A stretch of DNA of 64,000 nt from Ferrimonas aestuarii (GTDB lineage Bacteria > Pseudomonadota > Gammaproteobacteria > Enterobacterales > Shewanellaceae): contig NZ_SWCJ01000006.1 of assembly GCF_005116665.1 (NCBI RefSeq), positions 1-64,000 on the forward strand, given 5' to 3'. The translations under genes and the position numbers were made by a program. The notes under the pieces are model-generated. The model was not told the origin of the DNA and ran no database searches. It saw only the letters and a list, made by a program, of their open reading frames with translations. Below are positions 17,750-26,810 of this stretch, one piece after another (within the stretch, counting starts at the first letter, position 1; each line of letters begins with the position of its first letter).

Positions 17750-18082
17750 CTAACTCAACAGGTAAGCCGTGGCCAACAATGCTCGTTTTGAGCTGTTAAA
17801 TAGAAACGAAAATAGAGTGTATCGATGTAGCTTGGAAAACAGACTTTCGCATATCACGCAATCTCCCTGTCTCAAGCCAATCTTAGTGATGGGTAGCAGC
17901 ATGGCACGAAGCTGATAAGCTTCATCAAACAGCTCCAATTCATAGGTTTTTAACGGCAGCCAAAACAGTTGCTTAAACAGCAGATGCTCCCCGTGATGAA
18001 TGCGAATCTCGCCAGTCAAAATCCGATAGCTGAAATGCAATTCTCGGCCACTCAGCATCAGCGATTTTCTGTGGGTTAACAT
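17750..18082 (-). CDS. Hypothetical protein
   Basis: A 110-residue basic protein with no signal peptide. It reads as alternating beta-strands (LHFSYRILTGEIRIHHGEHLLFKQLFWLP). A strong AAGGAGG site 7 nt before the ATG at 18082 argues that it is really translated. I do not recognise a family; no neighbour gives a hint. Confidence 0.5.
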   Translation of the reverse strand: MLTHRKSLMLSGRELHFSYRILTGEIRIHHGEHLLFKQLFWLPLKTYELELFDEAYQLRAMLLPITKIGLRQGDCVICESLFSKLHRYTLFSFLFNSSKRALLATAYLLS

Positions 18083-18482
18083 GTCGCCCCTCCTTGGCGT
18101 GATATCAGGTAACTATCTCAATTCCTGTACTGAAACCACAAGCGCAGTTTGTATCGACACGTAAATCCCCCCAACTCCTCACTTCCGTAATTAAATTACA
18201 AATACGTCCATTTCACCCAAAGCACTGATTGGAAATAGCGCTCTACTTCAATGGGGCATTTTTGTTTGCCCACACTTAAAACCAAAACTTAGCCGCACTT
18301 CCAAGCCAACATTGTGAATATATTTCAATCAATTAGATCGAGATCACACTTCAGTCGGGTGATTTTTGAACTAAAACAAGAAAGATTTACTGAAAGAAAA
18401 TTACACTATGCCGATATATTGTCATCGGCTGCTGTTTGGGCCATTGAATCTTGAATCCGTTTTTAGTTCCTGAGGTAAACCT
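18083..18482. other. Intergenic region, AT-rich
   Basis: 400 bp between the divergent hypothetical gene and the chemoreceptor gene. I see no gene or RNA. It presumably holds both promoters; an ATCACAC... GGTGAT inverted element near 18341-18364 is the only feature that stands out. Confidence 0.4.
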
Positions 18483-20399
18483 GTGCAGAGTTTGAATAAT
18501 TGGAGCATCAACACCAAATTGGTAACCGGCACCACTTTTGCCGTGTTGCTGTCGACAATTCTTATCGGCCTAATCGCCCAATGGCAGATTAAGACGGTGC
18601 TGACTCATCGTCATGTGGATGTTGAGATGCCAACCATGCTGACCAAAATCAGCAATCAGATCGACTACGAAGTCCACACTCTGCTAGAGGCCGCCGAACA
18701 GGTTGCCAACAGCCCCTTTGTGCGCGAAGAGATTCAGCCACAAAACATCAATGAAAACACCGAATCTCGTTTGGTTGCTCACCTTAATGCCATTCGCGAT
18801 CAATATGATCTCAATGACGCTTCCGTCGCCAATCGAGACACCGCCTACTATTGGAACCAGAACGGCTTCTTGCGCGAACTCAACCATAGCCAAGACAGCT
18901 GGTTCTTCAATTTTATCGGCTCAAACCAGCCAACCATGGTGAGCATGTTCCAGGAAGCCAATGGCGAAGTGAAAATGTTTGCCAACTTCCAGTCCACCAG
19001 CAAAGGCACCTTATCTGGCTTATCCAAGTCCATGGACGATATGGTCAGCCTGCTGAACGGCTTCAAAATTGAAGAGACCGGCTACGTGTTTTTGGCGGAC
19101 GCTCAAGGCATCATCAAGATCCACAAACACACCGACAAAAACGGCTCGAGCCTGCAAAACCTATATGGTAACGACGTAAACCAGCTGCTGAACAAAAGCA
19201 GCTTCAATCTGATTCGCACTCAGGTGAACGGTGAAGAGGTGTTTGTTTCCAGCAGCTACATCAAGTCGATGGATTGGTTCCTGATCGGCGTAGCTCCAGT
19301 AGATGAAGTGTTTGCCGAGCTCAACTCCATCATGCAGAAGATCATGATAACAACGCTGATCATCGCCGCGGTCTTTATTCTGGTGAGCATGGGATTTGCA
19401 AAAACCATCTCCCAGCCAATCCGAGCCATCGCTGAACGCTTCCAAAACCTAGGAGAAGCCAATGGCGATCTGGCGCAGCGAATCGACGTTAACGGCAATG
19501 ATGAAATCGCCCAGCTTGCTCGAGGCTTTAACAACTTCATCGCTAAAATCCATCAGTCGATGATTGAAGTTGCCGCAGCGAGTCAAGAGCTACACAACGC
19601 CGCCGAAGGAGTGTCGACTAAAGCCAACACCACTCACTCTAATAGCCAAATTCAGCGCGACCAGACCGTGCAAGTGGTGGCATCCATCAATGAGATGGGG
19701 CAAACCATCTCCGAGATCGCGTCCAACGCTGCAACGGCAGCCGATACCGCCAACCAAGCATCCATGGAGTCTGGCAATGGCCAAACGGTCGTGACTCAGT
19801 CTAAAGAGGCGATTACTCGTCTGGCGATGGATCTGGAAAACACCACGGCAGTGGTAGAACAACTGGCCAGTGGCACACAAGAGATTGGCTCCATTCTTGA
19901 GGTGATCCGCAGTATCTCCGAGCAAACCAATTTATTGGCACTCAACGCCGCCATCGAAGCAGCTCGAGCGGGAGAGCAGGGCCGAGGTTTTGCGGTGGTC
20001 GCTGACGAAGTTCGAAGTTTGGCAAGCCGCACCGCTGGCTCGACGGAAGAGATTCAGAAGATGATCAACCGTCTTCAAGATGACGCTCAGCAAGCGGTTG
20101 CCGCCATGGATGCAGGCAAAACGATTAGCCAAGAGGGCGTTACCCGCTCTGATGAAGCCGTGGAAGTATTGGCACAGATCTCTCAGCACATTGTGGAGAT
20201 CACCGATCGCAACAATCACGTAGCCACCGCCACTGAGGAGCAATCCACCGTGGTCTACACCATCAATCAGAACATCGAAGAGATCAACAGCGTCAACACT
20301 CAAACCACGGAGACCGCCTCTGAGCTGGCCACAGCAAGCCAAGAGCTGCAATCCCTGTCGGTACGACTAGGTCATTTGGTGGGCGGCTTTAAGCTCTAA
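18483..20399 (+). CDS. Methyl-accepting chemotaxis protein
   Basis: Inner-membrane receptor feeding CheA/CheW. The 638 residues comprise a TM at about 13-33 and a periplasmic dCache-like sensor at about 40-280 (with the PAS-like [22 protein letters not shown]). A second TM lies at about 283-305, followed by HAMP. The cytoplasmic hairpin has the invariant tip [20 protein letters not shown] and [21 protein letters not shown] start at 18483 follows GAGGTAAACCT. The ligand is unknown, and it is monocistronic with its own terminator. Confidence 0.93.
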   Translation: MQSLNNWSINTKLVTGTTFAVLLSTILIGLIAQWQIKTVLTHRHVDVEMPTMLTKISNQIDYEVHTLLEAAEQVANSPFVREEIQPQNINENTESRLVAHLNAIRDQYDLNDASVANRDTAYYWNQNGFLRELNHSQDSWFFNFIGSNQPTMVSMFQEANGEVKMFANFQSTSKGTLSGLSKSMDDMVSLLNGFKIEETGYVFLADAQGIIKIHKHTDKNGSSLQNLYGNDVNQLLNKSSFNLIRTQVNGEEVFVSSSYIKSMDWFLIGVAPVDEVFAELNSIMQKIMITTLIIAAVFILVSMGFAKTISQPIRAIAERFQNLGEANGDLAQRIDVNGNDEIAQLARGFNNFIAKIHQSMIEVAAASQELHNAAEGVSTKANTTHSNSQIQRDQTVQVVASINEMGQTISEIASNAATAADTANQASMESGNGQTVVTQSKEAITRLAMDLENTTAVVEQLASGTQEIGSILEVIRSISEQTNLLALNAAIEAARAGEQGRGFAVVADEVRSLASRTAGSTEEIQKMINRLQDDAQQAVAAMDAGKTISQEGVTRSDEAVEVLAQISQHIVEITDRNNHVATATEEQSTVVYTINQNIEEINSVNTQTTETASELATASQELQSLSVRLGHLVGGFKL

Positions 20400-20408
20400 C
20401 CATTCAAC

Positions 20409-20442
20409 AGGGCGCACGGTGATCACTTTGCGCCCTTTTTTT
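20409..20442 (+). terminator. Terminator after the chemoreceptor gene
   Basis: AGGGCGCA / TGCGCCCT stem followed by seven T. Confidence 0.88.
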
Positions 20443-20454
20443 CCCTTACGGCCA

Positions 20455-21759
20455 TTAAAACATGGGTAATTTATCGATGTTTTGCCACAACATCACCCGA
20501 ATCTGATCGGTCACATCACTGTTCCATAGGCCTAACCCAGCTCCCATCAGTGGAATGACAAACAGAGTAACCACAATAATTACCACCATCGCCAAGGGCG
20601 TCAGTTTGATCCTGTTCATTGGCAGCGCACTCGCCAATGCCCCTCGGCTCGGACACGCCGATACGCAGCGCTGACAGCTATTGCACTCATCACTATGCAC
20701 TGTGTTAACCAAGTGCACGTTAATCCGTGAAGGGCACGCCCGCTGGCACTTGTCGCAGTCCATGCCTTTGGTATTACGGAGGCAGCGGTCGGTATCACGG
20801 CGAATCTTCAGAGGACTGAATGCGCCAACAATGGCCATCAAGGCACCATAGGGGCAGAGGTATCGACAAAAGCCATTTCGACGCACCGCCGCCAACGCAA
20901 CAATGGAGACGATGCCCACTAGCGTCGGAGCGGAAGGGGAACTGAACATCACCCACATTTTCATGTCCGCCGCTTGATGATAAGCCCCATTGAGATAGCG
21001 CATCACCATCATCCCTGGCATCCCCAAAAACACCAAGTTGATCATCGCTGCCAACAAGGCATATTTTACCGCCCGCAATAGCCAGTCAACGGCCGTAGTC
21101 AACCAAAGCACTGCCTTACTCCAACGGCGGTCACTGAGTTGCAGGCGTTCTATCGCATTCACAGGCAGCACTCGGCGCCGAAGCTGATAGAGCTGCTCAC
21201 CCAGCCAACCGATAGGGCAAGCCCAACCACAAAAGCCACGCTTGACCACCACACTGAGCAGCAGTGCCACCAGCAGCATCATCAGCCCTGCTGGATGAGC
21301 GCTATCCCAAAGGCCGTAACTAAACAGCGCCTTTAATTGAATGGCCGCTGCCACAGGCAAGAACGCATCGACGATGTTTGGACGAGCAACATCAGGAACA
21401 CCATCGCCAAGCTGCCACATATAGACTGCGTACTGAAGCGCCGCAATGGCCATGGCAGCCACCAGCAACCACTGAGTTGCCGTGCGCCAGCGGTTCCAAT
21501 GTCGCTGTTTGTGATCCGGTGGCATCAACCGAGCCAGAACCGGAAAACGCACCGACAAATTGGGTAGCTTCTCCGCCGCCAGCAGCAACAGCGTCACGCC
21601 AGCCAATACAGCCCAAACCCAGGGTGCAAGGGTTAACCCCCAAGCCACCAACAACAAACCCAACGTTAACAGCGCTCCCCACACCCTCTGGCCCACAACG
21701 AGAGCCCATAAACCAACAGGTAACGCAATACCGATGGCTAACCACTCACTCATAGTCAT
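20455..21759 (-). CDS. Membrane polyferredoxin (NapH/NosR/CcoG-like)
   Basis: A 434-residue integral membrane protein with about eight hydrophobic spans. Two CxxxCP signatures, CGWACPIGW and CRYLCPYGA, are the quinol-dehydrogenase marks of NapH/NosR-type proteins. Two C-terminal [4Fe-4S] motifs follow (CDKCQRACPS and CNSCQRCVSACPS) and a last TM. It likely moves electrons between the quinone pool and a periplasmic or membrane partner. I chose ATG 21759, which has AAGAGA upstream, over the GTG at 21780. Genes for Nap or Nos are absent here, so the partner is unknown. A divergent TetR gene may control it. Confidence 0.82.
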   Translation of the reverse strand: MTMSEWLAIGIALPVGLWALVVGQRVWGALLTLGLLLVAWGLTLAPWVWAVLAGVTLLLLAAEKLPNLSVRFPVLARLMPPDHKQRHWNRWRTATQWLLVAAMAIAALQYAVYMWQLGDGVPDVARPNIVDAFLPVAAAIQLKALFSYGLWDSAHPAGLMMLLVALLLSVVVKRGFCGWACPIGWLGEQLYQLRRRVLPVNAIERLQLSDRRWSKAVLWLTTAVDWLLRAVKYALLAAMINLVFLGMPGMMVMRYLNGAYHQAADMKMWVMFSSPSAPTLVGIVSIVALAAVRRNGFCRYLCPYGALMAIVGAFSPLKIRRDTDRCLRNTKGMDCDKCQRACPSRINVHLVNTVHSDECNSCQRCVSACPSRGALASALPMNRIKLTPLAMVVIIVVTLFVIPLMGAGLGLWNSDVTDQIRVMLWQNIDKLPMF

Positions 21760-21950
21760 GTTATCTGTTCTCTTAATCACTCGACTTAGTCAGCGTAAGA
21801 GCAAATTTATTCGCTGCTAAGAGACAACCTCAGCATTCTGTTTCATCGCCACATCCTTTGTTCTGAATCTGTGATCTGCGCAATCTCTTATGATGAACCG
21901 CAGGCAAACGCTGAGCTCTAACCCATTAAGCAAACAGCCGAACTCACAGC

Positions 21951-22517
21951 ATGAGCACCAGCGAAACTAAGATTATTCAGGCATTCAAGCGCCAGCTTGG
22001 CATCAACCATTACAGCCAAATCACGGCGAGCGAGCTGATGTCCCAAGCAAAAGTAAGTCGCAGCACCTTCTATCGTCACTTCGGAGCAAAATTGGATGTG
22101 TTGTTGCGCCTGCATGAATTGGCCTTTCACGGCTTGCTGAAAGAGTTAAAGCAACCACAAGATTGGCACGCCATTACGCCCCCTGAGTCACTGGTGACGC
22201 TGCTAAAGCGCTTCGAAGGGCAGCGAATTCTTCATGGTTCCATGACCTCGCAGATGGGCGCCGATGGTGATTTGGCTCATCGGCGAATTCAATCCAGTTT
22301 GGAGCACGTTCTCCAACATCGGTTAGAGCAGTGTTTTGAGCATCATCAATGGGCTGTGTCACTGGAGCTGCTGGTGCACTCCATCGGTGGGCTCTATATG
22401 ACTCATCTCAGCCTCCTCAGGCAAAAAAAGCCTCACCAAAGCGCCGAACACGCCGCCCAGATCATTCATCGCCATACACGGGCACTAGTACTGGATGCGG
22501 CTTTAGCTTCAAAGTAA
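21951..22517 (+). CDS. TetR-family transcriptional regulator
   Basis: A 188-residue protein with an N-terminal helix-turn-helix (SQITASELMSQAKVSRSTFYRHFGAKLDVLLRL) and a helical C-terminal ligand domain. It is divergent from the membrane polyferredoxin gene 191 bp away, the natural candidate target. No obvious palindromic operator was found in the gap. The ligand is unknown. Confidence 0.82.
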   Translation: MSTSETKIIQAFKRQLGINHYSQITASELMSQAKVSRSTFYRHFGAKLDVLLRLHELAFHGLLKELKQPQDWHAITPPESLVTLLKRFEGQRILHGSMTSQMGADGDLAHRRIQSSLEHVLQHRLEQCFEHHQWAVSLELLVHSIGGLYMTHLSLLRQKKPHQSAEHAAQIIHRHTRALVLDAALASK

Positions 22518-22794
22518 CGATTTGGATATGCAGAGAAGTTAAGGGTTGTCCCCATTCTGATCGCGACGTTCTGGCTGCAGAATCTAAAAAAACCACTTCA
22601 CACCATGACTAAATTGCCAATAACACCCATCCATTAAGCAATGCGGTTTCCTTCAACAACGCTCCCCCCCTTCTGGGTATTGGTAAGGCGGTCTCCATAG
22701 GGGTGGAATCGCCATTTCGATTCAACCTTTTCAGTCTCACTGACTCACCCTAGCCTGAGGTATACTGAAGCGTCATTTTTTACTCAAGATTATT

Positions 22795-23484
22795 ATGCGA
22801 CTGGATAAATATCTCTGCGGCGCCACCGAACTGACCCGTTCTCAAGCGAAAAGACTGCTAAAACAGGGTGAAGTCACGGTCAACGAACAGATCATCAAAG
22901 ACGCCGCCTTTAAGGTACAGCCTCAAGACCAAGTCTGCATTGAAGGCGAAACCATCAGTGTTCGAGGGCAGCGTTACATCATGGTGCATAAGCCCGAAGG
23001 CATGGTGTGCTCACACATCGACGACGGTGGCTATCCTTCGGTGTTTAATCTGTTGGATGAGCCTAAGTTGGATGAACTCAAGATTGTTGGTCGCCTTGAC
23101 GCCGATACCACCGGCCTAGTGCTACTGACCTCAGATGGCCAGTGGTCGCACCGAATCACCTCACCTAACAGCCAATGCCCGAAACGCTATCGAGTCACCT
23201 TGGTTCACCCCATCGATGACGATGCCATCGACCAGCTCAAACAAGGGGTGATGCTCAACGGGGAAACCGATCCCGTTTCCGGTGACGTTGAACGAATTAG
23301 CGATAACGAAATCTGGCTGACCATCTCGGAAGGAAAATACCATCAGGTGAAGCGAATGTGCGCTGCCGTCAGTAATCGCGTCGAGTCTCTGCACCGCCAG
23401 CAGATTGGCAATTTGGAACTGGATCCCATCCTTGAAGAGGGCGAGTGGCGATTCCTTCGCGACCATGAAGTGTCACAGTTCTGA
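22795..23484 (+). CDS. rsuA: 16S rRNA pseudouridine(516) synthase RsuA
   Basis: Converts U516 of 16S rRNA to pseudouridine. The 229 residues have an N-terminal S4 RNA-binding domain (MRLDKYLCGATELTRSQAKRLLKQGEVTVNE) and the catalytic motif GRLDADTTGLVLLTSDG with the invariant Asp. SEGKYHQVKRM and HRQQIGNLELD also match RsuA. It is monocistronic. Confidence 0.94.
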   Translation: MRLDKYLCGATELTRSQAKRLLKQGEVTVNEQIIKDAAFKVQPQDQVCIEGETISVRGQRYIMVHKPEGMVCSHIDDGGYPSVFNLLDEPKLDELKIVGRLDADTTGLVLLTSDGQWSHRITSPNSQCPKRYRVTLVHPIDDDAIDQLKQGVMLNGETDPVSGDVERISDNEIWLTISEGKYHQVKRMCAAVSNRVESLHRQQIGNLELDPILEEGEWRFLRDHEVSQF

Positions 23485-23570
23485 CCCCAATTATTCCGAT
23501 TTCTGACTCAGTCGTGTCATAAGCCAAGCTCCACAATCTCTGTGAATCTATGCAGAGATTGGGAGCGATA

Positions 23571-24602
23571 ATGGCACCTGTTAAGCACCATACCAAGACC
23601 GGCTTTTGCAATACGGAAACTCTCTATAAACCCAACTTTAAAAGCCACTTACTTACTCTCAAACGCTATCTAACCACCCCTAGAATTCACGCTCGCCCAC
23701 AAGGTAGCCTGCCTCAAATTTCGCTCAGTGCCGATACATTAAACCAGCAGCGACAAGGCGCACTTTACCGACTAGGTCATTCCACGGTACTTATTCATCT
23801 GGATGGCAAGTGGTTACTGACAGATCCTGTATTCAGCGACCGAGCTTCGCCGGTGACTTGGGCCGGTCCCAAGCGGTTTCAGCCAGCCCCCATTCAAATC
23901 AAGGAACTGCCTTTTATTGATGCCATCATCATCAGTCACGATCACTACGACCATCTCGATAAAGCCAGCGTTATCGCCCTCGCGCCCAAGGCAGGGCGAT
24001 TCATCTGCCCGCTGCGCGTCGGCAACCACCTGCGCCGTTGGGGCATCAGTTCACAACAGATCATCGAGCTGGACTGGTGGCAACACCACAATATGAACGG
24101 CATAGAACTTACCGCTTGCCCCAGTCAACACTATTCAGGCAGGACTTTAAGGGATAAAGACCAAACCCTGTGGGCCAGCTGGAGCATCAAAGGCGTGGAG
24201 GCAAGCCTCTATTTCAGTGGCGATTCTGGCTACTTTGGCGGTTTTAAGGAGATAGGGAGTCGCCTTGGGCCATTCGACTTTACCCTAATGGAAACCGGGG
24301 CCTATGATGAGGCTTGGGCGGATGTGCATATGCAGCCAGAGCAAAGTCTTCAGGCTCACCGGGATCTTCGCGGCAAGGTAATGGTGCCAATTCATAACGC
24401 CACTTTCGATTTGGCGCTGCACCCTTGGTTTGATCCTCTACAGCGGATCGATGCCCTTGCGAAATCACACCATGTCCCTTTAATGACCCCGATGCTTGGC
24501 GAGCCATTGTTGTTCACTCAAACACCGAGTCAGGTCAATTGGTGGTACCCACAGTCACCAAAACCAGCCCATTCAGTTCAAGCGCTCAAAACCGGCACCT
24601 AA
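23571..24602 (+). CDS. Metallo-beta-lactamase-fold hydrolase (NAPE-PLD/UlaG-like), copy 1
   Basis: A 343-residue protein with the di-zinc motif SHDHYDHLD and other ligands in LTACPSQHYSGR, YFSGDSGYFGGFKEIG and MVPIHNATFDL, as in N-acylphosphatidylethanolamine phospholipase D relatives. Substrate is unknown. Start ATG 23571 has GGGAG 5 nt upstream. Unlike copy 2 at 31080, it has no clear signal peptide. The two copies share long blocks such as LTDPVFSDRASPV-WAGPKRF, so they are paralogues in the same orientation around the fimbrial operon. Confidence 0.85.
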   Translation: MAPVKHHTKTGFCNTETLYKPNFKSHLLTLKRYLTTPRIHARPQGSLPQISLSADTLNQQRQGALYRLGHSTVLIHLDGKWLLTDPVFSDRASPVTWAGPKRFQPAPIQIKELPFIDAIIISHDHYDHLDKASVIALAPKAGRFICPLRVGNHLRRWGISSQQIIELDWWQHHNMNGIELTACPSQHYSGRTLRDKDQTLWASWSIKGVEASLYFSGDSGYFGGFKEIGSRLGPFDFTLMETGAYDEAWADVHMQPEQSLQAHRDLRGKVMVPIHNATFDLALHPWFDPLQRIDALAKSHHVPLMTPMLGEPLLFTQTPSQVNWWYPQSPKPAHSVQALKTGT

Positions 24603-24679
24603 ACAGCAGTGGTTTAAAGCCAACCTTTTTAAAGGCGACAAATTAGGCCTATTCAGTTAACACAGATTGCGGCATCAAG

Positions 24680-24695
24680 GTTGATCTAGCTCACA
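24680..24695. promoter_or_regulatory. Possible CRP site upstream of the fimbrial operon
   Basis: GTTGA-TCTAGC-TCACA has one perfect half of the TGTGA-N6-TCACA consensus, 174 bp before the first pilin gene. A second palindrome AGCTTATC (24727-24734) / GATAAGCT (24746-24753) lies downstream. Confidence 0.35.
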
Positions 24696-24814
24696 AATAT
24701 GGCAAGCCACCCTTTAGAAAAAGTCCAGCTTATCACTCAACAACCGATAAGCTAGATAGCCGGGAAAAGATGCGCTCGAGCGATGACGCACCCGCTTTTA
24801 TAAAAAAACGCCGC

Positions 24815-24838
24815 ATTCTCCTGAACTCCAAGGAGAAT
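24815..24838 (+). promoter_or_regulatory. Leader hairpin with anti-ribosome-site sequence
   Basis: ATTCTCCT (24815-24822) pairs with AGGAGAAT (24831-24838). The same TCTCCT could also pair with the true ribosome site AAGGAG at 24858-24863, so the leader can form two exclusive structures. A translational switch is inference. Confidence 0.35.
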
Positions 24839-24868
24839 TTGCAGTAGCTGTAATAATAAGGAGCTTCC

Positions 24869-25480
24869 ATGACAATGATGCCAAAGCCGCTCGCTCTGGC
24901 CCTTGCCGTATCCACCTTGGCACTAAGCCAGGTTGCGGTAGCCGAGACCGTATCTGCCACCGCCACCGTGACGGTACGCAACGCTTTCACCTTAACCGAA
25001 GACAGCGCATTAAACTTTGGTGAAATTCGAGCCACCCCAGACCCAACCGCCGGTACCACCCCTGCTAATGTTGCTACCATCGCCTTGAACTCTAATGGTT
25101 CTTGGGGAGCACCATCATTAGGTGGTGTAGCCAACATTCAAGTTCTTTCCGGTGGTGCGCCAGCAACCTTCACCGTCTCCGGTGTGGCGCCGTTCTCGAA
25201 CCTGACTCTCACACTGCCAACAACTCCAGTTAACCTCACCACAGGCTCCGCTCCTCCGGGAGCATCTAAGCTGATCGTTAATGCTTTCGAAGCCACCATT
25301 ACCAGCGGCGCCAACTCAGGCACGCGCTATGCTTCTGCAGGCGATCTGCAAGCAGACGTGAGTGGTGAAGTTACCTTTGCCGTTGGAGCAACGCTTTCAA
25401 CCGACAATGTCGATAATGTGGGCGCCAGCTACATGGATACCGCATACAGCGGCACCTATACCGTTGAAGTAACCTACTAA
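24869..25480 (+). CDS. DUF4402-type fimbrial major subunit
   Basis: A 203-residue exported protein: Sec signal (LALALAVSTLALSQVAVA, cleaved near residue 25), then a beta-rich, Cys-free domain. The pattern TVRNAFTLTEDSALNFGEIRA near the N-terminus, central glycine-rich strands and the ending YSGTYTVEVTY are typical of DUF4402 proteins found with chaperone/usher-like genes. The C-terminal alternating strand ending in Tyr is what a chaperone would cap. AAGGAG lies 5 nt before the ATG. It is first of a five-gene operon and probably the abundant subunit. Confidence 0.72.
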   Translation: MTMMPKPLALALAVSTLALSQVAVAETVSATATVTVRNAFTLTEDSALNFGEIRATPDPTAGTTPANVATIALNSNGSWGAPSLGGVANIQVLSGGAPATFTVSGVAPFSNLTLTLPTTPVNLTTGSAPPGASKLIVNAFEATITSGANSGTRYASAGDLQADVSGEVTFAVGATLSTDNVDNVGASYMDTAYSGTYTVEVTY

Positions 25481-25489
25481 GCGTCTACA

Positions 25490-25981
25490 TTGCGTGTCTT
25501 CACGCCGCACTTGCCTTCCCTAAAGCAGGTGGCCAAGTGTCTGACTCTTTTTTGGTTTAGCACCCCCTGTTTGGGGGTGCACTTTATCGTGGAACAACCT
25601 TTAAATTTTGGTGTGGTCAGCATTAGTGACAACAGCGTAAAAAGCTCACTCACTATTACCGAACTGGGCAATGTTTCCTCCACACACGCCCTATGGCGCA
25701 TCACCCCAGGAGAGCCCGGACGTTATCGCTTTAGCGGTTTTGCCCCCTTCACTCGAGTCAATTTTAGCCACCTAATTAGTCAACCTTTGGTTCATATGGG
25801 TAACGGCAGAGGGGAGACGTTTGAACTCAAAACCCTGTTGATGGGAAGCACTCAGGTCGCGGATCAATACGGCGAATTGGTTGTACCGGTAGGGGGAGTC
25901 ATCGAATCGACAGGAAACAACAACCCCAACTATCAAGACGGCGATTATCAAACTCGATTTAGCATCACCATTAGCTATTAA
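25490..25981 (+). CDS. Minor fimbrial subunit, DUF4402-like
   Basis: A 163-residue protein with a hydrophobic start (LTLFWFSTPCLGVHF) serving as signal peptide and a shorter version of the fold of the preceding gene: LNFGVVSIS near the N-terminus, PGRYRFSGFAPFTRVNF, and the ending GDYQTRFSITISY. The likely start is TTG 25490, 10 nt after the previous stop, with no strong ribosome site, which fits a low-dose tip or adaptor subunit. Confidence in the exact start is low. Confidence 0.65.
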   Translation: MRVFTPHLPSLKQVAKCLTLFWFSTPCLGVHFIVEQPLNFGVVSISDNSVKSSLTITELGNVSSTHALWRITPGEPGRYRFSGFAPFTRVNFSHLISQPLVHMGNGRGETFELKTLLMGSTQVADQYGELVVPVGGVIESTGNNNPNYQDGDYQTRFSITISY

Positions 25982-25990
25982 CAGGCAAAT

Positions 25991-26797
25991 ATGAGCACCT
26001 TTAGCACTCGACTTTTCTCTGGCATTGCACTTTTTCTCCTTAGCCTAAAGATGGCCTATGGGAACTTACTGATTTCACCCACCCATCTAGTATTGGAGGA
26101 TCGGCAGCGCAGCAACAAAATTACCCTGATTAATAGTGGCCAACATACTCAAACCTATCGATTGGTTTGGAAGACAAAACAAGCCCAACCTCAGGGTGGC
26201 TACCAAGATATTGATCCAAACAGCGCTCCCTTGACGCTGCGAGCCGACACCATGATTCGCTTTAGCCCTCGGCAAGTCACACTGGCTCCAGGGCAACGAC
26301 AGACCATTCGAGTTTCTGCAAGACGCCCCAAGGATCTCATCGACGGTGAATACCGCTCTCACCTGTCCTTCATTGCGCTACCGGCTGAAACAAGAAGTCA
26401 CAATTCCGGCATCAGCCTGGATGTGGTCATGAACTACACCATGCCTGTAATGGTGCGTCATGGCGCATCAAAACAAAACACGCAACTGATCACCGCCAGC
26501 AATGAATTCATTGGTAAAGACAAGGCAAAATTTAACCTAGAGTTGGCTCATCAAGGCCACACCTCAACCTGCGGCAACTTAGTGATTTTGTGGCGAGACA
26601 ACACCAGCGATACCCCAAGAGAGGTGGCCCGAATTAACCAGTTTCGCATCTACCCTGAGCTCACTCAACTCAATGTCAGCCTAACCAGTTACCAGCAGGT
26701 ACCCAACTACGGACAATATCAAGTGACATTTACGGGCTTGAACTCACTGGAAGGGCAGCAACTTTTCCAAAGCCCTTGGATTAACATCAAACCCTAA
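25991..26797 (+). CDS. Periplasmic PapD-like fimbrial chaperone
   Basis: A 268-residue protein with a Sec signal peptide (SGIALFLLSLKMAYG) and the immunoglobulin-like N-domain of pilus chaperones: LLISPTHLVLEDRQRSNKITLINSG, then IRFSPRQVTLAPGQRQTIRVSAR, the conserved chaperone strand region, and EYRSHLSFIALP. It should hold subunits in the periplasm and deliver them to the downstream usher-like protein. The start is 9 nt after the previous stop. Confidence 0.78.
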   Translation: MSTFSTRLFSGIALFLLSLKMAYGNLLISPTHLVLEDRQRSNKITLINSGQHTQTYRLVWKTKQAQPQGGYQDIDPNSAPLTLRADTMIRFSPRQVTLAPGQRQTIRVSARRPKDLIDGEYRSHLSFIALPAETRSHNSGISLDVVMNYTMPVMVRHGASKQNTQLITASNEFIGKDKAKFNLELAHQGHTSTCGNLVILWRDNTSDTPREVARINQFRIYPELTQLNVSLTSYQQVPNYGQYQVTFTGLNSLEGQQLFQSPWINIKP

Positions 26798-26810
26798 CTG
26801 ATCATTCTCC

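Noticed and set aside
21392..21755. ORFs inside the polyferredoxin gene on both strands
   Set aside because: Low-complexity shadows of the membrane protein gene.
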